A stretch of 11,565 bases of DNA from QHWK01 sp035315685. GTDB lineage: Bacteria; Acidobacteriota; Vicinamibacteria; Vicinamibacterales; CAVVIG01. The position numbers were made by a program, and so were the translations under genes. Shown here piece by piece: positions 6,968 through 11,565 of the stretch (its first letter is position 1; the number at the start of each line of letters is the position of its first letter). The notes under the pieces were generated by a model. That model had not been told where the DNA came from and did no database searches. It saw only the letters and a list, made by a program, of their open reading frames with translations. The stretch spans positions 1 through 11,565 of the forward strand of contig DATFXR010000627.1 of NCBI GenBank assembly GCA_035315685.1, in the 5' to 3' direction.

Positions 6968-7950
6968 CAGGCCGGCGAGGGTTCGACCGGACGCAGGCGC
7001 CTCATCCGCTCGCCGACTTTCAGCGATCCATGGAAGATCGCGCCGACCGGGATGAAGCCGAACAGCTGGTGGCGCGCGACCGCAGCCAGACCCGCGGAGG
7101 CGATGCAGCCGCACTGCATGCAGTCGGGCGCGCCGCCGTACTGGCACGGCGTGATCTTCGTCGTCAGGTCCGCGGACAGCGTCGTCGTCGTCTTCGCGAA
7201 GATGCATTCCTCGGGCGACGCCGGCGGCTCCGCGTACACCTCGATCAGCCCCTTCGGCAGCGCCAGCTTCGCGTATCGCAGCCGCAGCGCCATCAGATCG
7301 TGGACGACGCGTGTGCGATCGTCGGGACGCAGGCGCTCGTCGGACACTTCGCCGATCTGCGGCGTGTAGAGGCTGTACCAGATCTTTTCGACCTCGGGAC
7401 GTGCGCACCAGAACTTCAGGAAGTCGTCGAAGTAGCCGGCACGCTGGACCTGTTGCCGGGTGATCGTGCTGTGGACGGTGATCTTGTGGCCGACGATGTG
7501 TTTCAGAATTCGATCGTAGGTCGCCGGCGTGCGCCGCGCGTCGTGCTCGGGCTGAAGGCCGTCAATGGAGACGACAATGGACAGCCGATACAGGCTGCTC
7601 CATTCCCTCGGGATTTCACGAACGGCGCTGGTGACAAGCTGCGCGTGAATCCGGCGCTTGGCGAGCTCCGGGAGAATCACGGCCAGCTCCCGGTAGCGTA
7701 CCAGCGGCTCGCCGCCGACGATCGAGACGTGCAGAGGCCGGTGTTGATCGACGACGGCGAGGAACTTGTCGATCAGCTCCTGGCCCTTGAAATCGCGGAC
7801 CTGGCGGAGCGTGATGCCGCCGCCGAGATGGTCGTCGCCGTAGGCATAGCATCCGGGGCACCGGAGCGGACACTCGCGGGTGATTTCGATGGAAAGTGCA
7901 GGTGTGTAGCCGTTGAGGATTCGTCCCCACGCGGAGAAGATACCTTCCAT
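6967..7950 (-). CDS. Radical SAM enzyme with auxiliary cluster cysteines (first gene of operon)
   Basis: A 327-residue radical SAM protein. C27-P-L-R-C31-P-G-C34 binds the SAM-cleaving [4Fe-4S] cluster, VGGEPLVR is the GGEP motif, and VSIDGL (before EHDARR) is typical of the SPASM-associated branch. Five further cysteines at 249, 269, 277, 280 and 282 (PCQYGGAPDCMQCGC) are compact and suggest one auxiliary Fe-S cluster; this is shorter than a standard SPASM or twitch domain. The protein is cytoplasmic. ATG 7950 has no Shine-Dalgarno sequence, but TATAGT ends 8 bases before it, so the transcript may be leaderless. It is followed directly by the second radical SAM gene and is divergent from the GMC subunits. 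It is not recognisably PqqE, MoaA or an anaerobic sulfatase maturase. No precursor peptide gene is seen nearby. Confidence 0.88.
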   Translation of the reverse strand: MEGIFSAWGRILNGYTPALSIEITRECPLRCPGCYAYGDDHLGGGITLRQVRDFKGQELIDKFLAVVDQHRPLHVSIVGGEPLVRYRELAVILPELAKRRIHAQLVTSAVREIPREWSSLYRLSIVVSIDGLQPEHDARRTPATYDRILKHIVGHKITVHSTITRQQVQRAGYFDDFLKFWCARPEVEKIWYSLYTPQIGEVSDERLRPDDRTRVVHDLMALRLRYAKLALPKGLIEVYAEPPASPEECIFAKTTTTLSADLTTKITPCQYGGAPDCMQCGCIASAGLAAVARHQLFGFIPVGAIFHGSLKVGERMRRLRPVEPSPA

Positions 7951-7958
7951 GGCGCACC

Positions 7959-7964
7959 ACTATA
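7959..7964 (-). promoter_or_regulatory. Likely -10 element of the radical SAM operon
   Basis: TATAGT on the minus strand (5 of 6 to TATAAT) lies inside an AT-rich island, 7961-7968, in the 58-bp divergent gap. Only 8 bases separate it from the ATG at 7950, which places the expected transcription start at the start codon. No -35 box is obvious. The plus-strand gene has a weaker extended candidate, TGCTACGAT at 7975-7983, and a Shine-Dalgarno AGG at 8001-8003. Confidence 0.42.
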
Positions 7965-8008
7965 TATCAGTGTCTGCTACGATTCCCTGCGTCGAGGGCG
8001 AGGTACCG

Positions 8009-8584
8009 ATGAAGCGACGCACGCTCCTGCAATGGACGGCCGCACTGGCAGGCATCCTGCCGTTCCAGCGCCTCAAGCTCCTTGCGCAGCCTCGGGAGCT
8101 GACGCCGGAAGCAGTCGCGGCGCTCCACCAGATTGCGCCGACCGTGCTGCCGTCGGCGCTGGGCGGCCCGCGCACGCGAACCGTAGTCGAGGGATTCGCG
8201 GCGTGGGCGCGCAACTACCGTGAGGGCGTCCCGCTGGCCCACGGCTACGGGCACCCGCGGCTCGTACGCAGTGGCGCGTCGCCGGTGCCGCTCTACCTCG
8301 CGCAGCTGGCGGCGCTCGAGGGCGACGCGCGTGCCGCCGGCGGCCCCTGGTATGCCCTCGATGCGGAGAAGCGCCGCGCGATTCTCGACGCGGCGCTGAC
8401 GAAAGCCGGCGTCCGCAACCTGCCGCCGCGGCCCACCGGGCAGCACGTCGTCGCCGATTTGATGGCGTTCTATTTCCGGAGCAGCGCCGCGAACGACGAC
8501 TGCTACAACGCGTTGATCAACCGCGAAGAGTGCCGTCCGATCGCGATCACGACCCGGCGGCCGGAGGCGAAGACAGGAGTGTAG
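8009..8584 (+). CDS. Tat-exported small subunit of GMC-type dehydrogenase (gluconate 2-dehydrogenase subunit 3-like)
   Basis: A 191-residue protein starting MKRRTLLQWTAALAGILPFQ: a twin-arginine (R3, R4) leader with hydrophobic core, so it is exported folded by Tat. The rest fits the gamma subunit of bacterial FAD-glucose dehydrogenase and relatives, helical and without cofactor motifs, ending in DLMAFYFRSSAANDDCYNAL and then REECRPI (Cys165, Cys175). In that family the small subunit acts as a hitchhiker chaperone that carries the leaderless flavin subunit through Tat. ATG 8009 follows an AGG at 8001-8003; the frame is open from 7913 but upstream codons overlap the divergent gene and would break the Tat leader. 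It is followed after 95 bp by the large subunit. The name rests on the Tat leader, the C-terminal pattern and the partner. Confidence 0.85.
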   Translation: MKRRTLLQWTAALAGILPFQRLKLLAQPRELTPEAVAALHQIAPTVLPSALGGPRTRTVVEGFAAWARNYREGVPLAHGYGHPRLVRSGASPVPLYLAQLAALEGDARAAGGPWYALDAEKRRAILDAALTKAGVRNLPPRPTGQHVVADLMAFYFRSSAANDDCYNALINREECRPIAITTRRPEAKTGV

Positions 8585-8659
8585 GACCGATCGGCCCATA
8601 GGGTGGGTTGGGTAGGACCGATCAGTCTTACCCCTCCAACCCCATGGGCCCATCGGTCC
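8584..8659. repeat. 76-bp imperfect palindrome between the two GMC subunit genes
   Basis: The arms 8584-8621 and 8622-8659 are complementary at 31 of 38 positions with no loop and no gap; both outer ends read GGACCGAT-like (right end ATCGGTCC). It begins on the last base of the small-subunit stop codon and ends 20 bases before the large-subunit ATG, just ahead of its Shine-Dalgarno. Internal sub-repeats (TAGGACCGATC, GGCCCAT) occur. It could be a non-autonomous repeat element, an mRNA processing/stability hairpin setting subunit ratio, or an attenuator; there is no T-run. Confidence 0.75.
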
Positions 8660-8679
8660 CACACACCGGGGGATCCTCG

Positions 8680-10263
8680 ATGGCAGTGCACGAAACGGAC
8701 ATCTGCATCATCGGCGGCGGCATCACGTCGGCGCTGCTCGCGCAGAAGTTGTCGCAGCTTCGGCCGGCTGCCAGCATCACGGTCGTCGAAGCGGGGCGAT
8801 CGATCTTCGACGTCCAGAACCGCGGCCGCTATCGCGAGCGCGCGATCGCGTACAACGAGCACCCATGGCCGGACGATTTCATCGAGGATCAGCAGGCGAC
8901 GGGGATCATCTCGATGACGATGGCCGTCGGCGGCCTCGCGCTGCACTGGGGCGGCGCGTGCAACCGCTTCAGCGAAGAAGATCTGCGGCTGAAGTCGCTG
9001 TACGGGCTCGCCGCCGACTGGCCGATCGAGTGGAGCGAGCTCGAGAGGTACTACTGCGAGGCGGAGCGGCGGTTGAACGTCAGCGGCGAACCGAGTCCGC
9101 ACCCGGAGGATCGCAGGAGCGAGCCATATCCACAGGGGCCAATCCCGCTGTCTTACAACCTGCAGGTGCTGAAGGCGTGGGCCGAGCAGAGCGGGATCAA
9201 GTTTTCGCCGCTCCCGATGGCGCGCAACCTGTCGCCATTCGACGGGCGCGGCAGCTGTTGCGTCTACGACACGTGTGGTGAAGTGTGTCCATCGGGAGCC
9301 CGCTATTCGCCTGATTTCACCTTCCGGCAGTTGATCGCGCCGAAGAAGATCGTGCTGCACGATCGCACGCTGGTCCGGCGGCTGGTGCCGCACGAAACCA
9401 GGAACACCATCGTCGCCGCGCAGGCGGTGCACACGGAGCGTCCGAGCGATCCGATCGAGTACCGGGCGAAGACGTTCGTGGTTGCGTCGGGTTACTGCTG
9501 GAGCTCGCACCTGCTGCTGCTGTCGCAGGGCGACCGCTTTCCGAACGGGATCGCCAACTCGTCCGGCCTGGTCGGCCGCTACATGAACGGCCACAAGTTC
9601 ATCAACGCGACGGCGAACATCGACAATCAGACGTTCCCCGGCCAGAACATGACCCACAGCCTGATCTCGCGCGAGTTCTTCCGGTGTCCGGCGGACAAGC
9701 CGTTCGTCCGCCACGACACGCGCGTGTGGGAGAGCTCCGCTGGACGAGATCCGCGGCTGCGATCGCCGGACGGCAAGCTGCTCCTCGGCGATGAGCTGAT
9801 GGCCGACTGGCGCGCGCGCACGAAAGGCAGTTCGGTGCGGCTGCGCGCCTACGTCGACGTGCATCCGTCAGCCGACAGCCGGCTGACGCTGGATTGGTCC
9901 AACAAGAATCGCCATGGCGATCCGATGCCGAAGATCGAGCATCACTTCGACGCGGCGACCCAGTCGCGCGAAGCGGCAACGAGGGAGCACGTCCTCGGTG
10001 TCTTCAACCGCCTCGCGCGCGCGAGCAACGGCCGCATCGTCAACACCGGCGAAGGCGACTATCTCGATCATCCCGGCGGCGGCTGCCGCATGGGCACAGA
10101 TCCGGCGGCGAGCGTGACCGACAGTTTCGGCCGGACACACGATCACGAAAACCTGTTCGTGGTGGGTGCGCCGACGACGCCGACCGGCGGCTGCACCAAC
10201 GGAACGCTGACCTTCGTGGCGCTCACGCTGCGGTCGGCAGAACAGATCGCGCGTGGTTCGTGA
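8680..10263 (+). CDS. GMC-family FAD dehydrogenase large subunit with 3Fe-4S cysteine motif
   Basis: A 527-residue flavoprotein resembling the alpha subunit of direct-electron-transfer FAD-glucose dehydrogenase. The FAD-binding Rossmann motif is IIGGGITS (10-17). AVGGLALHWGGACNRF is the GMC flavin-contact motif. The C-terminus has HPGGGCRMGTDP (His464) and GGCTNGTLTFVAL (Asn507), the expected catalytic His and Asn. Cys193, 194, 199 and 203 (CCVYDTCGEVCP) repeat exactly the spacing of the Burkholderia cepacia enzyme, where three cysteines bind a 3Fe-4S cluster and one bonds to the gamma subunit. There is no signal peptide, so export must be by riding on the Tat-leader partner encoded just upstream. 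ATG 8680 has GGGGGA 6 bases before it; the frame opens at 8608, but that stretch is the palindrome. No multihaem cytochrome beta subunit follows. The substrate, a sugar or polyol, is not determined. Confidence 0.9.
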   Translation: MAVHETDICIIGGGITSALLAQKLSQLRPAASITVVEAGRSIFDVQNRGRYRERAIAYNEHPWPDDFIEDQQATGIISMTMAVGGLALHWGGACNRFSEEDLRLKSLYGLAADWPIEWSELERYYCEAERRLNVSGEPSPHPEDRRSEPYPQGPIPLSYNLQVLKAWAEQSGIKFSPLPMARNLSPFDGRGSCCVYDTCGEVCPSGARYSPDFTFRQLIAPKKIVLHDRTLVRRLVPHETRNTIVAAQAVHTERPSDPIEYRAKTFVVASGYCWSSHLLLLSQGDRFPNGIANSSGLVGRYMNGHKFINATANIDNQTFPGQNMTHSLISREFFRCPADKPFVRHDTRVWESSAGRDPRLRSPDGKLLLGDELMADWRARTKGSSVRLRAYVDVHPSADSRLTLDWSNKNRHGDPMPKIEHHFDAATQSREAATREHVLGVFNRLARASNGRIVNTGEGDYLDHPGGGCRMGTDPAASVTDSFGRTHDHENLFVVGAPTTPTGGCTNGTLTFVALTLRSAEQIARGS

Positions 10264-10346
10264 CTACTGGGGACTGCGGACTGGGGATGTAGCGCGAGGG
10301 CTTTAGCCGAGCGTCTGCGTGCAGACAGCAGTGCAAGGCCTACATC
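10264..10346. repeat. GACT heptamers and 61-bp interspersed inverted repeat between convergent genes
   Basis: Bases 10271-10286 repeat GGACTGC/GGACTGG. Then 10286-10346 form an element with outer ends GATGTAG and CTACATC; extending outward, TGGGGATGTAG and CTACATCTCCA pair at 10 of 11. An inner stem GTCTGC/GCAGAC (10313-10318 with 10321-10326) has a 2-base loop. Its left part begins GTAGCGCGAGGGCTTTAGCC. A copy of two of its blocks lies in the PQQ dehydrogenase gene at 490-546. It separates the GMC stop from the RidA stop. Confidence 0.7.
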
Positions 10347-10352
10347 TCCAGG

Positions 10353-10397
10353 CCTCCAGCCCAGCCCCCAGCCTCCAGCCCCCAGCCTCCAGCCCCC
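10353..10397. repeat. C-rich tandem repeat CCTCCAGCCC at the 3' end of the RidA-like gene
   Basis: CCTCCAGCCC starts at 10353, 10372 and 10386, so units are 19 and 14 bases apart with CCCAG fillers. On the minus strand this is a G-rich tract beginning immediately after the RidA-like stop codon (10398-10400). It could form a G-rich structure in the transcript; that is inference. Confidence 0.75.
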
Positions 10398-11565
10398 TCA
10401 TTTCACAGCCGTCAGCATGATCTCGACAGCCGCATCGGCGTTCATGAGACCGGCGCCGACGGTGGCGCGGGCGGGGAAGTCCTTGCCGAACACCGGACGG
10501 TACGCGGCGTTCATGTCGTTGAACTTCGTCAGGTCGGGCAGGTAGACGACACCTTCGACCACGTCCTTCCAGTCGTAGCCAGCCGCTTTCAACGTGCGGG
10601 CGATCCGCTGGAGCGCTTCGGCCGTCTGCGCCTGGATGTCGCCTTTGTTCTCAATGGTGTTGCCGAGGATCCCGGCGACGTAGAGACGATTGCCCGCCTT
10701 GATCGCCGAGCTCAGGTTCGGATTCTTCGTGCCCGGCTTCCCGTCAGGCGTGGGTGTCGTGAACGCCGTGTGCTCGCCGCCCTTCACGGCGACCATCGTG
10801 ATCTCGACGATGTAGTCCGCCGACGTCAACAGCGTCTTCACCGTCGCGCGCGCCGGCGGGTCGGTGGGGAAGTAGGACTGGTAGACCTTGTTCATGTCCG
10901 CGAACGCCGCCTGGTCAGAGAGGTAGACGCGCGATGCGACCACGTCGCTGTAGGCGAAGCCGGCAGCCTTCAGCACCGCGGCGCCGTTCTCGAGCACCGC
11001 CTTGGTCTGCGCCGCCATGTCGCCTTTGATCGGCGTGTTGTCCTTGCCGTTGCGCGCGATGAGACCGGACAGAAACAGCGTGTTGCCGGTCCTGATCGCA
11101 TAGCTGTACGGATTCGGCGACGAGCTCCACTCGCTCGGGTTCACGACGAGGCGCTCGCCGCCGTCGGGGATCGCGACGACCGCGATCTCGACCAGCCCCT
11201 CGTTGAGCAGCGGCAGCATCACCGTGGTCCGCGCCGGCGGATCTTTCGTCCAGTAGCTGCGGTAGACCTCGTTCATCGCCGCGAAATCGCTCTGATTCTT
11301 GAGGTAGACCGTGACGCTCGCAGCGTTGGCGAGGCTCGATCCAGCGGTCTTCAGGGTGGCGGCGATGTTGTCGAGGACCTGTTTGGTCTGCGCCTTGATA
11401 TCGCCGTTGCTGCCGAGCGTGCCGGAAACGTAGATCAGCCCGTCGGCCTTCACCGCGGCGCTGAACGGCATCGCGGGATTCGCGCCGGGGAACACCTGCC
11501 GCGTCGACGATTGTGCAGACATGGTCACCGCCGCGAACGACATTGCGACTACGGAAAGAAGAACG
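10398..11565 (-). CDS. Exported triple RidA (YjgF/YER057c/UK114) domain protein, 5' end cut by right window edge
   Basis: The minus-strand frame is open to the window end, and the codons past the internal ATG at 11543 read VLLSVVA and then MSFAAVTMSAQSS, the hydrophobic core and cleavage region of a signal peptide. The true start therefore lies outside, and the protein is exported. Counting from that ATG, three RidA domains follow at about 17-130, 138-258 and 275-381. Each has the helix word AQT (51, 178, 305), a PAR motif (Arg105, Arg232, Arg359) and a Glu 14-15 residues later (119, 247, 374), the pair equivalent to the Arg105/Glu120 substrate site of E. coli RidA. Classical RidA is a single cytosolic domain that hydrolyses reactive enamines/imines as a homotrimer. 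Here one chain could fold as a trimer. The substrate in the periplasm is unknown. It is convergent with the GMC gene. Confidence 0.9.
   Translation of the reverse strand, partial: VLLSVVAMSFAAVTMSAQSSTRQVFPGANPAMPFSAAVKADGLIYVSGTLGSNGDIKAQTKQVLDNIAATLKTAGSSLANAASVTVYLKNQSDFAAMNEVYRSYWTKDPPARTTVMLPLLNEGLVEIAVVAIPDGGERLVVNPSEWSSSPNPYSYAIRTGNTLFLSGLIARNGKDNTPIKGDMAAQTKAVLENGAAVLKAAGFAYSDVVASRVYLSDQAAFADMNKVYQSYFPTDPPARATVKTLLTSADYIVEITMVAVKGGEHTAFTTPTPDGKPGTKNPNLSSAIKAGNRLYVAGILGNTIENKGDIQAQTAEALQRIARTLKAAGYDWKDVVEGVVYLPDLTKFNDMNAAYRPVFGKDFPARATVGAGLMNADAAVEIMLTAVK

Noticed and set aside
7030..8223. Long plus-strand open frame opposite the first radical SAM gene
   Set aside because: The minus-strand reading has CxxxCxxC and GGEP motifs; this frame crosses the divergent promoter and start regions of real genes.
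8503..9864. Long minus-strand open frame opposite the GMC large subunit
   Set aside because: It is a GC-rich antisense shadow: the plus strand has clear FAD, Fe-S and catalytic motifs, while this frame has only Arg/Val/Asp-rich text.
10286..10346. Intrinsic rho-independent terminator
   Set aside because: The inner stem is only 6 bp with a 2-base loop and no T-run follows on either strand; a stop role through the larger structure is possible but unproven.
11522..11543. ATG at 11543 as the start of the RidA-like gene
   Set aside because: Codons upstream to the window edge continue in frame as the hydrophobic core of a signal peptide, so the gene is better treated as truncated.

Overview
The window is GC-rich and densely coded, and it reads like a chromosomal segment of a Gram-negative soil or sediment bacterium. 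The combination of a secreted PQQ-dehydrogenase, a TonB receptor with a carboxypeptidase-regulatory-like N-terminal domain, a secreted amidohydrolase, paired SPASM-like radical SAM enzymes and repeat-filled intergenic gaps suggests Acidobacteriota, perhaps Vicinamibacteria. That placement is inference from gene style; there is no rRNA or marker gene. No tRNA, rRNA, CRISPR array, insertion sequence or phage gene was seen.

Layout, left to right. (1) Positions 1-405, minus: 5' part of an exported amidohydrolase, running off the left edge. (2) 436-4820, plus: a PQQ-dependent sugar/alcohol dehydrogenase, then a TonB-dependent outer-membrane receptor whose GTG start overlaps the dehydrogenase stop. 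A palindromic ATTATAAT lies between (1) and (2) and can serve as a -10 element both ways. (3) 4942-5850, plus: a cytoplasmic two-domain phospholipase D-like protein with a dyad over its ribosome-binding site. (4) 5939-7950, minus: two radical SAM enzymes in one operon joined by TGATG. (5) 8009-10263, plus: a Tat-exported small subunit and an FAD/iron-sulfur GMC large subunit, resembling the gamma and alpha subunits of bacterial FAD-glucose dehydrogenase; no cytochrome subunit follows. (6) 10398-11565, minus: an exported protein of three fused RidA domains, 5' end beyond the right edge.

The theme is periplasmic oxidation and small-molecule handling. The PQQ enzyme and the TonB receptor form a translationally coupled pair, so the receptor may bring in PQQ or the dehydrogenase substrate. 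The GMC pair is divergent from the radical SAM pair across 58 bp, which leaves open a functional link; no precursor peptide or maturation factor is visible to prove one. Both gaps between convergent genes (5851-5938, 10264-10397) are filled with short GACT/AGTC-type and C-rich repeats, and the gap between the two GMC subunits is nearly all one 76-bp imperfect palindrome. Part of an interspersed repeat seen at 10286-10346 also appears inside the signal/linker region of the PQQ dehydrogenase.
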